Shown piece by piece: positions 42,590 through 54,200 of a stretch of DNA of 64,000 nt. The stretch's first letter is position 1. Every line of letters starts with the position of its first letter. Origin of the DNA: Hemicordylus capensis (taxonomy: Eukaryota > Chordata > Lepidosauria > Squamata > Cordylidae); NCBI RefSeq assembly GCF_027244095.1, contig NC_069657.1, positions 148,424,857 through 148,488,856 on the forward strand. The letters are read 5' to 3'. The notes under the pieces are model-generated. The model was given only the letters and a program-made list of their open reading frames with translations. It was not told where the DNA came from and ran no database searches. The translations under genes and the position numbers were made by a program.

Positions 42590-43840
42590 GCATTCCAGAT
42601 ACTAACAAAGTCATCCCATTGGTCATTAGAATCAAACTTGGGTGGCATTTCTGGAGAATGGTCATGTATTTCTCATCATTTGTATCAGTCAGGGACTCTG
42701 GTGATGAGGCCCATACTTAGAACATCTGTTTCCATTGTGAGGTGGCACAGAATGTGGTGATGCCAAAGGTGGTATAACTCAGGCATGGATATTATACATG
42801 AATCACCTTGGGGCTGTGCAGGGGATTCCTGCTGCCAAAGACACAGGGACTGTAGGTATCTGCACAGACCCACTGAGTAAAAGGGTCTCTTCAAATGACA
42901 GAGACTGTAGGTATCTGCACAGACTCACTGAATAAAAGGGTTTCTTCAAATGACAGAGATGAGACTTTCCCTAACAATGAATGGCTGGTAAACTGAATAT
43001 AGGTAAAGACCCAGCATTTCTTAGATATATGTTACTAAATGCCTTTAAAGCTATACAAATAAATAAATAACACATGAATGGAATTAATAAGATAAATTGT
43101 AATATAATTGTTAATAGAAAGTAGCCCAACAATAATATAGTGCATTTAAAGTCAAAATAGATAAAAATTATGTTAAATCATAAGATAACACTTCTTCAAG
43201 GTTAACTCTGGGGCTTAGTAATAGCATCCACTGAGCATCACTCTTATTATCAACCATGTTATACATTTTGCCATGGGAATTGAAAATGCTACCATAAACT
43301 TAGCATAAACCCAAATCTAGCCAGCCAGTATGTGGAGTCAGTCTCACAACTTATTACAGCATTCCTTAACCACAATGCCCAATGTTCTGAATTAAAGTGG
43401 CAAGCCTCGGATAATCTATACATATACTCCTCAATATTCATTCCAGTCTCTCATAGGCCACTTGAGTTCCAAGTTATTTGAAAAAATTCCCAATAGATCC
43501 TCCTGAAATTATTTTTCCTGGAAAATGTGTGCAGACCCTAGCTTCCAAGATCAACTCATGCTATGAAGGCTGTGGCATTTTGTGTTTGGTTCCTCTTCTG
43601 CATATTATATTAGGATTTTATTTTATTTTATTTTTTAAAAATCCACTTTCTTTGAGTTAAATCCACTTAAATTCCCTTGACATAGCTTGGTAGATGGGAT
43701 TCGGCTTGTGCTTGACCTGGTTGATATCTATATATGAGATTGGGAAGGATTCCACCCCCACCCCCGATCAGATTGGCAGGGAGACCTTTGGAAGCCCTGG
43801 ACTTCTCCTAGAAATAGGTAGCTGGGCTTGTGTCTATCTT
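42590..43840. other. Intergenic DNA, no gene recognised
   Basis: Only short chance ORFs are seen. It includes a tandem duplication at 42847-42960 and otherwise AT-rich sequence without a recognised repeat. Confidence 0.5.
42847..42960. repeat. Tandem duplication, two units of about 57 bp
   Basis: GACTGTAGGTATCTGCACAG ... TCTTCAAATGACAGA occurs twice, head to tail, with only a few substitutions. Confidence 0.85.
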
Positions 43841-43849
43841 GTCAAGCTA

Positions 43850-43921
43850 TTTGCTCTGCAGACATCTTTCTGCAATGCATTTGCTTCCTTCTCTGGCATA
43901 TTATAGTCCTAACTGGATAGG
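43850..43921 (+). repeat. Unidentified repeat, copy 1
   Basis: CAATGCATTTGCTTCCTTCTC and GGCATATTATAGTCCTAAC match the segment at 45650-45735, which reads CAATGCACTTGCTTCCTTCTC and GGCATATTATAGTCTCAAC. The family is not recognised. Confidence 0.5.
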
Positions 43922-44049
43922 TTGATTGGCGGGGGATTGGTGGATGGCTAATTCTGCCCTGCATGGGGGATGCACTGGCAGACCTTTCAGTCCCTTTGAC
44001 TGCCACAATTCTGTCTTCTATGACTGGAGGATTTTATTGCAGGATCCTT

Positions 44050-44262
44050 TCATGAGGAGCCCAGTGATAAACTACAGTTTTGCATACAGGTTCCAGTTTG
44101 GGTTCAATTCCTGCCATCTCCAGTTACAAGTTTTTGAAGAAACAGGACTAAGAAAGACACTTGCCTCAGACTTTGGAAAGATGCTGCCAGTCAAAGTCGA
44201 TAATTCTGCCCTAAATGGACTAATTGTCTGACTCAGAATAAAGCAACTTTGTATGTGGCATA
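44050..44262 (+). repeat. Old tRNA-derived SINE copy
   Basis: GGTTCAATTCCTGCCATCTCC is a B box in context. It is followed by GATGCTGCCAGTCAAAGTCG, then GGACTAATTGTCTGACTCAG and AAAGCAACTTTGTATGT. The layout matches the SINE at 1866-2066, with much more divergence in the head. Confidence 0.6.
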
Positions 44263-44576
44263 TGGCAGAGGTGATCCAAAGAAACGCATGTTTTCATTCC
44301 TTTAGTTTGAGTCTGAAAGCAGATTCATATGGACTGCTAGCATGGCAGTAAGCTATTAACTTCTCAGTAAAATGTTGAGAAGTGAGAGCATGTGTTCCTG
44401 GTGGGCATGACATCTGAACCTGCCCAAGTCTGGTTCCTGCACCATATTACTGATATTTTACTGACTTCATGCCAACTTCTGTAACCCACAATTGACATTG
44501 GCTTGACCAAGTTGGTAAAAGGTCAGTAATATGGTGTGGAAAATGGACTTGGGGGGATTCAGACATCACACACATC

Positions 44577-44975
44577 CAGGGGCAGAGCCGCCGTTGGGCA
44601 AACGGGTTCAAAGAACCGGGGCCACCACCAACCAGGGGCCACCATCAATCAGGGACCGTGAGCGCAGCCCCAGACATGCCCCCCGCATCTGAAGTCAGAT
44701 GCGGGGGGGCATTTTGGTCCTAAACAGGGCTGCGCAGCCCCATTTGGAACTGAAATTGGCCTATGCTGCCTTGGCAGAATGACTGGAGTGACGCTCCCTG
44801 CCTTAAAGACAGGGAGAGCCGCTCCTGGTCTCACTGCCAATGCAGCAGGGCTGATCGATCTCCCTCCCAAATGGGGCCGCACGGCCCCGTTTGGGAGAGA
44901 GACCACTCCCCTGCATCTGAAGTCAGATGTGGGGGCGTGGCTAGCCATCCCCCTGCATCTGACATCAGATGTTGG
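44577..44975. mobile_element. GC-rich repeat with three short palindromes, possible hAT end
   Basis: It opens with CAGGGGCAGAGCCGCC, which looks like a hAT terminal repeat, but no matching second end was found. Inside, GCATCTGAAGTCAGATG occurs twice (about 44687 and 44913) and GCATCTGACATCAGATG once (about 44953). CCCAAATGGGGCC and GGCCCCGTTTGGG also pair. Confidence 0.4.
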
Positions 44976-45649
44976 GACGGGGCCAGGAGGCCGAAGCCAC
45001 ACACAGTCCGCCACCAGCCTCCCTACGCTTCTGCATCCACCATGAACCTAACTGTCGGGATGCCGCATTACTTGGTTGCCTGTGGGGCCCAGTGGAGTCT
45101 GATGGATAGTCTAGCAGCATCCCTCCTTTGGGGCTTCTGTCTTCACCCAAATGGAACAGGGGTGAGATGGTTCCAGGCTGGTTGGGTCCCAGTGGGGTTG
45201 TGCAGGCGAAGCAGGGAGAGCTGCAGGGAACAGCTCCAACAGGGCCGCCATGTTGGGCATGTCAGGAAGTGAGACCAGGGAGGGGGCAGGGAGTAAGCTT
45301 TAAGCCCTTTCAGCTCTGTACTAGGGCATTTAAAGCCAAGGCAGCTGATGATGAGGACTACTCTTGAGTATGGGAGCTGGAGTTGCCCTGGAGAGGGATG
45401 CAGAGAGCTGGATGCAGTGAACCAGGAGGAAGACTAAGTAACCTCCTCCCCTGGCTTACTCTGAGGCTGACCTTGGCTGTTCTCACTCTGCGATTCTGGA
45501 GTCAAAAAGGGCTAGGAACACACCTCCTCCCCCTTGGAGTATGACACATGTCCTGACATTTTACCGAGATCACTGAGTTACTGCTATGCTGATAGATGTG
45601 TGAGCTTGCCCTGAAAGAGGGGATCCATTTTGTTTGTACGTGCCAGTGC

Positions 45650-45735
45650 TTTTGCCCTGAAATCACCTTTCTACAATGCACTTGCTTCCTTCTCATGGCA
45701 ATGCCATGATGGCATATTATAGTCTCAACAGGATA
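45650..45735 (+). repeat. Unidentified repeat, copy 2
   Basis: This is the partner of 43850-43921. Between the two shared blocks it carries an extra ATGGCAATGCCATGAT palindrome that copy 1 lacks. Confidence 0.5.
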
Positions 45736-46516
45736 GAGGAAAACATAAAAAGTGATTCTCAGAGCAATAGAACAGAACTGTATAGAATACAAGAAATTAT
45801 ATTCTTGTTTAGTATTAAATGTGGGAACGTATGCAGGAGAGTGTCGAAGCAACAGTTAGAATACAACCTTGCAGCTTCTCTGAGAAGCACTGATTAATGA
45901 TGACAAATTGTACACCAAAGTGCTCTGTGACTGAACAGAGGGCTGCAGAACAGCTGTAAGTTAAACCTAGACACATCCATGTTAAATTGAGTTCCTAGGA
46001 TTTAGCAGATAGAGGGGATTAATCATTGGAACAAACTGCTCAGCGGGAGTGAGGTGAGTGAATTTTCAACCCCGCACTGCCGTCAGACCAATAAAGAGGT
46101 TATATGGTTACATGTAATGCAATAATGGTATATACCTAAACCAAGGGAATACCCTGATCTAGGTAGGTAAGGGAGGTCAGACTAGACATTTGCATCACCC
46201 CTTTTGCTCTTGCAAACTAGATGGGTGTGTGTCAGACCCTGTACTGATTAAACAAACAGGGCCTTTGTTTAATGACTGGGTGCGGTTCAATTCATTTAGA
46301 AAGTTTGACACCACCACTCACGCACCTACCTACCTATCCCAATTTCTGAATACCTCAAAGGCAGAGGCACTCTTACCCCTGGACTTTGGAGCCAAAGTCC
46401 AGGGCCTCCACACTCCCTTGGGGCCCCCAAATCCTCTTTAGTCTGTTCTGGGTGGTGTGCTCACCGCTCCACACCACCAGCCTGCTCTGAACCAGGTGAC
46501 CAAGTATAGTTGTGAC

Positions 46517-47024
46517 TAGGGATGAGCCCGGACCGTTTCGGAGTCCATTCTGAAGGCCTCCAGACCGGTCCGGACATGAGGGCGGTCCGGCATAGGTGTG
46601 TGGGGCTCTTTAAGGGCGGGGGAGGGTTTACTTACCCACCCACCCCGCACCGCGTTTTCCCCGCCAGCGCATTTGTTTTGAAAAGCTTTGGGGGCGACAG
46701 GATACCTCCCTGCTGCCCCTTCCCCCAGTCGTCAGCAAAAGGCTTCAAAAAGCCTTTTGCGCATGCACATGTCACGCGTGCACGTCACGTCTCTTCAACC
46801 CGCACACGCACATGACACGGAGATGTGACGTGCACACGCGCAAAAGGCTTTTTGAAACCTTTTGCCGGCGACTGGGGGAAGGGGCGGCAGGGAGGTATCC
46901 TGCTGCCTCAAAAGCTTTTCAAAATGAATGCGCCAGCAGGGGAAACGCAGCGGGGGGGGGTAAGTACACCCTCCCCTGCCCTTAAAGAGCCCCACACAGC
47001 TCCAAGGTTCCGTGCACATCCCTA
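46517..47024. mobile_element. Fold-back hAT element, family B copy 2
   Basis: The ends TAGGGATGAGCC and GTGCACATCCCTA are bounded by an exact 8-bp duplication, GTTGTGAC (46509-46516 and 47025-47032). The body is nearly one long hairpin of two arms of about 190 bp. For example GGGCTCTTTAAGGGCGGGGG pairs with CCCTGCCCTTAAAGAGCCC, and GCTTCAAAAAGCC pairs with GGCTTTTTGAAACC. It has no transposase. Confidence 0.87.
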
Positions 47025-47105
47025 GTTGTGACCTGCGCTGGGTGCTTTAGAGACAGAGGCGGGAGTGGGGAAAGAAAAATGTGGGATGGGAATATGTTAA
47101 GTTGT

Positions 47106-47325
47106 TGTTGTATCCAGGACAAGCAAGAGATAGTGTCCACAAAGTCCTTTATTGTAAGCAGTATCTTAATATAGTACAGCCATCAGGAGCTGAGCAAGCA
47201 CTCAGTCAAGACTGCTCTCTCATTGCTCTCTGCTCTCTTTTATACATTAGATACACTGATCCCTTTCAGCTGGTTCTCATACTCAACCCCTTAAAGGAAC
47301 AGTAATTTAAAATCACATCATCACA
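47106..47325 (-). mobile_element. Probable short solo LTR
   Basis: A 220-bp unit starts TGTTGT and ends ATCACA. It has an exact 5-bp duplication, GTTGT, on both sides (47101-47105, 47326-47330). AATAAA on the minus strand (47148-47153) suggests that orientation. No internal region is left. Confidence 0.6.
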
Positions 47326-47529
47326 GTTGTGAGCAGAAATGTTTCTGCTAATGCATATTTGCATAAATATATGTTTTATATTCTTACATTCTTGTGTGAG
47401 TTCAGTTGCTGTATGTGCCCTCAAGAACCTACAAAAATACTGTGTGTGTTGTATGTATGGGTGTGTAGGGGGGTGATGCTTAACTGGGAGAGGGGGGGCT
47501 CCAAAATTACCTAGGTGCACCACTGCTTA

Positions 47530-47762
47530 AGAGCCACCTAATGGCACAGCGGGGAAATGGCTTGACTACCCAGCCAGAGGTTGCTGATTCAAATCCCCAT
47601 CGGGCAGCAGAGATATAGGAAGATGCTGGAAGGTATTATCTCATACTGCACAGGAGAAGGCAATGGTAAACCCCTCCTGTATTCTACCAAAGACAGCTAC
47701 AGGTCTCTGTGGTCGCCAGGAGTCAACACCGACTCAATGGCACACTTTACCTTTACCACTGC
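47530..47762 (+). repeat. Sauria-type SINE with BovB tail, copy 2
   Basis: The head is AGCCACCTAATGGCACAGCG, followed by a GATTCAAATCCCC B box, GGCAGCAGAGATATAGGAAG and CAGGAGAAGGCAATGG. The tail is GCCAGGAGTCAACACCGACT. It abuts the right end of the hAT element at 46362-47525. Confidence 0.85.
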
Positions 47763-48231
47763 TCAAAGGGAGAATGAAAATCCTTGAAGAATCTCAGGTT
47801 GGATATCTGTTCAATACAGCCACTTTCCTGAATCCTCTATGCCATTATTCAAAACAAAACAAAACCACAACTGGCTGCACACGGTGGATTAGTGGTTCCC
47901 CCCCACCCAATGCAAGATCGCGAAGTTATTGACAATGGTCTCTGACAGTCTGAGGAAGTCTGTGTTTCTCATATTTGTACGAATTTGGAGTACGGAAAAC
48001 AAACTCCGACCCGAGTTGATTCAACATTCTCTCCATTCTGGATCTGAGGGAGTTTGGTGCCTCGTGAGTTCCTTCTCTGATTTATGGTCACTAACTTCGG
48101 ATAGTTCGCTGTTGGCATATCCGTCTTCTTTCGCTCTTCCCGTTTGAATAACTGTTCATCTTTGCTTCCTGCTGCATCACAGGGACCATCCCCAAACTTC
48201 GGAGAAAGCCCCGGAGCCTGCCCACTAGCCG

Positions 48232-48241
48232 GTCATGTGAC
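48232..48241. promoter_or_regulatory. GLB1L: M-box/CLEAR-like E-box upstream of GLB1L start
   Basis: GTCATGTGAC is a palindrome-like E-box in the class bound by MiT/TFE factors (CLEAR GTCACGTGAC, M-box TCATGTG). It lies 47 bases before the GLB1L ATG, in the likely 5' UTR or core promoter. That it works there is inference. Confidence 0.45.
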
Positions 48242-48287
48242 AACTCCATCCGACTCCTCGTCCCGGGCTCAAGTTGTCGCCAAAGAA

Positions 48288-51200
48288 ATGGGGCTGGGGC
48301 TGTATGTCTTTGTGCTGGTGTTGGGAGGCCTACAGCTCCAGGTAAGGAACAGGCAGGCAGGCAGGCAGATTGTGGGAGGAAGTAGCTGAAACTTAGAGGG
48401 GTACCCACCTTCGCGATTTCCTTATCTCTTTATCTTCTAGGCTCTCCTCCGTACACGCCCCACGATCATGTTTAGCCCAAGCTTTTCCTCGAATCTTCCT
48501 GGGCTGTAGTTAATGTAGTTAACCATTATGCGAAGTAAGCTAATTGTCTGGGAGTTCTGCAGTGTAGATATGGAATTGTGCCCATCTTGCTTATTGAAGA
48601 CTTCCAGCAGCTCAGAAGTGACTATTCTTTCATTCACAAAACAGGGAGCGAATGGTCAGTCCTTAGCTGTGACTGCTGGATTGGCCAAAAACGAGCAGTA
48701 GAAACCAATTTACCATGCAGAGAATTTCAGGGGTGGGAGGACAAGATAAGGTGAATAACAGTGACAGTCTCCCTGTCTGGGTGGTTGACTGGCTGGAGTC
48801 GTGTGTGCTTGCGTTGGTGTGTGAACGCTAACAGAGGATAAAACATGGCATTAGAAGCAGAGATGTGGGTGATCCCAGATTATGATCCAACAAGAGACTC
48901 CCCCAATTCAGAAAGAGATGGGCATGTATTGGAGCCTGTTGGGTGGGGAGTTACACCTGAACTTCAAGAGCAAACATAGGAGTATTAGATTTGAACTTGC
49001 AAGATTTGGAGCAAGGGAGGTGAGTGTGTGCAGTCACTTCTGTCATTATATCTGGTGTGTGATGTGACATCTGTGTGTAGTAGACTGCACTTGGGGAATG
49101 TATGTTATATATATATTTGCATTGTTGGTTTTTGTGTTATTTATGTGCTGGGTTATGATCTTATGAATCCTGGAGGCTTCTGTGTGAAGCAGCTGCATTT
49201 CAGAAAGACTCATAAGATGAGTGTCAGCCTGAGTATCTAGGTTTCTTGGCCAGGAAGGTGACATCCACAGCTATCTTCTGCTATGGCAGAAGGATATGGA
49301 ATCAATTCCATATCTGGTCCTTCCAGCAAAGAATGGAGCAGTGTTGCCATTGTATTTAAATAAAATTATGCTGTCTTTCTTCACCCCCATCCTGGAAGCC
49401 AGGTCACCTCAGCAACCCGTTCCTTCAGCATTGATTATGAGAACAACTGCTTCCGCAAGGATGGTGCTCCATTTCGCTATATCTCGGGCAGCATCCATTA
49501 CTTCCGTGTCCCACCTGTCTATTGGAAGGATCGGCTCCTCAAGATGTACATGAGCGGTCTTAATGCTGTGCAGGTGTAAGTGATCAGAAGGGGAGCTGGG
49601 GCTCTGTTGGGTTTATTCTTTGCTGCCATGAAGTTTGGAAGTGCATTACTGCCCGTAGGTGTTCTGGCCTTTTCAGTGTGGGTTCTTTGCTGCAGGCTGT
49701 GGCCACCCCTTGGAGCATTCATATTGAGGTTGAGGATGGGGTTGACCAGAGGCTTTGGATTCTCTTATGCTCTCCTGCCAAACCTGTATGAACTCAAGCA
49801 CTTTGCAGCAGATGATGACAATTGATAACACAAAATGAAAAAGAAAATAAAGAAGATGGGCTGCACAAGAACAATGTAAAAAAGGGAAGCCACCTGTGCC
49901 TGTTACACTCCACCACATTTCCTTTTGAATTATGAGAAGTGCCTCTGCTCTTGTCCCCAGCTTGAAGGCTGGGATGGACAGATCTCTGCCCTTGTGTAAT
50001 TATGTTTGAATGTTTTGGTACATTGAATTGAGACCTAGGGATCTAAGAGAGAATGTGAAGAGTGTTTAGGATTTGTGACCACAAGTGTAACAGACAGTTG
50101 TCCTAGTTAGTCACAAAGGGCTTTTGGGGAATATCCTCCCAGTCTGTCTCCTTTTCCATACTGAAATGTATATCTTCACCCCTCAGGTACATACCGTGGA
50201 ATTACCATGAACCACTACCTGGCGTCTACATCTTTGCTGGTGACAGAGACTTGGAGCGATTCCTGGACTTAGTGGCACAGTTAGGCCTATTGGTGATCTT
50301 GCGTCCTGGACCTTACATCTGTGCTGAATGGGAGATGGTGAGGGCTGGGCAAAATATTCAGAATATGATAGAACTCTTGTAGCATTTGAATGCTACATTA
50401 ATAATCTGCTATCTTCTCCTGAGTAAGCTAATAATAATTTCATACTCTTTAGCTCCTCGGCCTACTTGGAGATATGCTGCAGTGTCCTTTGCAGGTTCTT
50501 CTTCATATCAGTTTTATCTCTTCCTTATCTTCCATAGTTTTTGATCTTGTACTTTTATCACTGCATACTTTTTGTTTGAATGTTCTCATGGCTTCAGCTG
50601 CTACTTTTCTGATAAGGAATCTCAAATCTTCTTTCCCCCCCACTCTGGATTCTCTAACTTTTAGACCAGTTTTAATTTATTGGAGTAGAGGGTGAGCAGT
50701 CAGACCTTATTTGTAAGGTCGCTTCATCTTCTGACCTTCTTTCCTAGGGTGGCCTTCCATTCTGGCTATTGGCACGGCCAAATATCGTTCTGCGCACAGT
50801 TGATGCAGGTAAGATGGAATTAACCAACTTCAGATACAGGCCTTCTGGGACTCAATTTCAGCTTCCTAGGTAGTTGATTGGTATCTTTGTTGAGGTTGTT
50901 GCTGGTCCACCCAAATGCTAATGGACAGATTACCTAGGATTCTAGGAATCTCCTGCTCAGCTCCCCTATCCCTTCTACAGAACTGTTGCAGTCCTGTGAG
51001 CAGGAAGTCAAATTGAACTTGAACTCAAACCCCAAAACAAATTCAGAGATTTCCACCACCACCGCCTCAGGAACATCATAACTCAACCTAAATCTCTTAG
51101 GTTGCCTTGACTCTGAACTGAACTCTTACATGCAAAAAATATAGCTGAATCAAAATAAGTGGTTCAAATAATCAGGCACTCAGCATTAAATCAAATGCTT

Positions 51201-54200
51201 GTTTTACGTTTGTGTGTTTTTATTCTATTGTAGGCATTTTGTGTGTAAAAATTTGAAAAATACTAAACAGTTTTTAAAATCCCCCCCCAGTTAGACATTG
51301 CAGTTATTGTATAAAGTTACACTGGAACCAGTTTAAATACATACAATGCAGAATAATATATATATCTAGCCTATTATTCTGCATTAAATGTATTTAAACT
51401 GGTTCAAAACCAGTTCAGTGTGTTTGAACCAATTATCAAACCACTTTTTACAGTTAATGTCTGAACTGGAACTGAACAGTTAAAAAACAAAAAACCCTAA
51501 ACTAGAACCCATTTCTGAAAAAGGATTTGTATGTGTGTTATAGAATGGCCAAAGGGCCTTTCTGGAGCTGTGCCACAATCTCTAACTGTTGCCTTGGCAC
51601 TGCATTGGGAATTGTACAGTAGAGTCCTAGTCCCTGACTGAGCTCTTTCCTACTCTCAGATTACCTGAAGGCTGTGGACACATGGCTGGATGTTCTACTA
51701 CCCAAGATCAAACCCCGTCTCTACCAAAATGGAGGCAACATCATCAGTGTCCAGGTGCGTGCAGGCCCATTTCAGTGCCGTTTCCAACCAGGCATCATAT
51801 TTTTCCTGGCTGTGCTTCTAGGTGCCCTGTGACATGAGGGATGTACCCAACTAGAGGAATACAAACTGAAATGGTTGAGCCTGTGTGGCATGCATACCTT
51901 GATGTGCCAGTATCCATCTGAGCAGTGATAAGACAGAGAGTGCTTGCCAACCGTCTTTTCCAATGCAGCTGCCATCCCATTGCCACCTCCGGGACTTCTT
52001 GTGAAAGGGAAAGGACAACCAGAACGACATTTCACTTGAAGGCTAGACCGTCAAGCAGTGGCTGATCTGGTCTTGTCAGCGTGACAAATAACAAAAAGCA
52101 CGGCAGCATTGATGGGCTGGAAATAGAACCTGAGGACAGAGGCACACTTTGCCATGGAGCTGGTGATCTGGTCTGTGGCCTCCTGCCTCTGAGGGGACCT
52201 CCTCAGAGCCCCGTCACTGTCCACAAGTTAAATATTTTAAATAAACTTTTTTTTTTAAACTGCAGCTGTGGAGCAGGGAGGGTAACAAAGACCAGGGGCA
52301 GCCGGCAGGGTGCGGGCACTCGAGGGGAGACCTAAGTGGCAGCAAGAGCTCCTTCCCTGAGTCTGCCTGCCACCCAAATGACAGGTTGGGCCATTTCTGG
52401 CCCATTTTGGGGCTCTCGGTGCACACATGTGCACAGAATGCCCCTAAGTGGGCTGAAAATTTGGGCAGCAGGCAGGCTCAGGGAAGGAGCTCTTGCCACC
52501 TGCCCCGGCCTCCCTTCAAGTGCCTGCATCCTGCCGGCTGGCCCATCTCTGTTACCATCTCTGCTGCTCATCAGCAGTTGAAAAACGGTTTTAAAAATAT
52601 TTAACTTGCCCCACCCAAGCCCTCAAGCCAGGGGCAGGGACTCTGAAGCCATTCAGGTCCGGGCTCCAAAATTACCTAGGGGCGCCCCTGCCTGAGGGAG
52701 TACCCAGCTGGATTCACATACCCTAAACCAAGGATTCCCAACCTGTAGTACTCCAGATATTGCTGAACTACAACTCCCATAATCCTAAATCACAATAAAT
52801 TGTAGCTGGAGATTATGTGAATTGTCATTCAGCAACATCTGGAGTTCCACAAGCTGGGAACCCCAGCCCTAAACCATTGCTTCATGCCTGCCTCTCACAG
52901 GAAGGTGCTGTCAGCAATAAAGGCCTTCAGACACGAAAGTAGCTTGGAGCTTTTCCAGATAGCATGTTGGCCTCCTTCACGGAGCGCAGCTGCTCCTAAT
53001 TCTGTGAGCAACCTCTTGTGTTCAAAGGGCTGGGCATTTCTACCATAGATCTAGTGTTTGACAGAGGAGGAGACTTTACAACAACGTATCAGAAACCTGC
53101 TCCTTCTGCGGAAATGAGAGCTGAGTCACTCTCCTTTAATGCCTGCTGTTCCCCAGGCAGGTGGAGAATGAATACGGGAGCTACTATGCCTGTGACTATG
53201 ACTATTTGCGCCATCTACTGACTGTCTTTCGTGCCCACCTGGGTGAGGAAGTTCTGCTCTTCACCACTGATGGCACCAAAGAATCTGAGCTTCGGTGTGG
53301 GACTCTGCAGGGCCTATATGCTACTGTGGACTTTGGACCAGGTAATGGGAGGTCGTGTGAACTCCGATAGGACTGGCAGGATTTATGACAGGATCTTGCT
53401 TTGACTTCTGCTCCTTTCTTTGCTCTTTCACAGATGCTAACATAACCAAGGCATTTGAGCGGCAACGACTATATGAACTAAAGGGGCCACTGGTGAGACA
53501 ACCTGACTTTGCCACATCGTGGGGTGGAGGTCCATACGTTCTGTGATACTTGACATCCATCTCTCAAAATAATAATCCAGATGTATCTCTACTGAGTGAT
53601 ACTTCGACTTGTTTTCATCTCTCATCTTTCCCATTTGACTGTCATGTTCTTTCCCTAACAATCTTGAATTGTTAACATTCAGTCCCATGAATGTTAAATC
53701 CTCATTGGTCCCAGTGATAACTTGACTAGTACCAAGACCATGTAGATTGCAATCCTGTATGACTACACTTTCAGAAGTCTCCAAGAGGCTACAAGCTTGT
53801 CTTGGCTCTCTGACTGAATGCTAATGATGCCAGCTCACAAACCCCAAGGGTCATCTGTGACAATCTTATCTTCTGGTGGATGCTGCTGGGAGCCTTATGG
53901 GGGCAGAATATAATTGGGAGGTGCCTATTGCCATGTTGCAGTGAAAATAGCTATCATAATGTGTAGACATTATGGGTCTTACACAGGGGCATATCTAGAG
54001 TGGGGCAGGCAGGGCACATGCCCCGAGCACCACTTGAAGGGGAGGAATGAAATTGAAGGGGAAGGGGGAGAATGAATTTTTTTTTTAAAAATGGCCACCA
54101 AAAACAAAATGGCCACCACGCATGCTCAAATGGCCTTTGTGAGGCCCTAGGCCATGCCAGGCCTCACAGAGGCCATTTGAGCATGCACGGTGGCCATTTT

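Larger units (their letters stand above)
46362..47525. mobile_element. Non-autonomous hAT element, family A copy 2, with two insertions inside
   Basis: The ends CAGAGGCACTCTTACCCCTG and CTAGGTGCACCACTG, and the interior (GTGCTTTAGAGACAGAGG, CTAATGCATATTTGCATAAA), match the element at 2564-3005. The flanks CTCAAAGG and CTTAAGAG may be a decayed 8-bp duplication. A second hAT element (46517-47024) and a probable LTR (47106-47325) have inserted into it. Confidence 0.75.

Noticed and set aside
45128-45367. ORFs in GC-rich sequence near 45 kb
   Set aside because: They are low-complexity and carry no domain or splice evidence. They appear in two overlapping frames at once, as expected by chance in GC-rich DNA.
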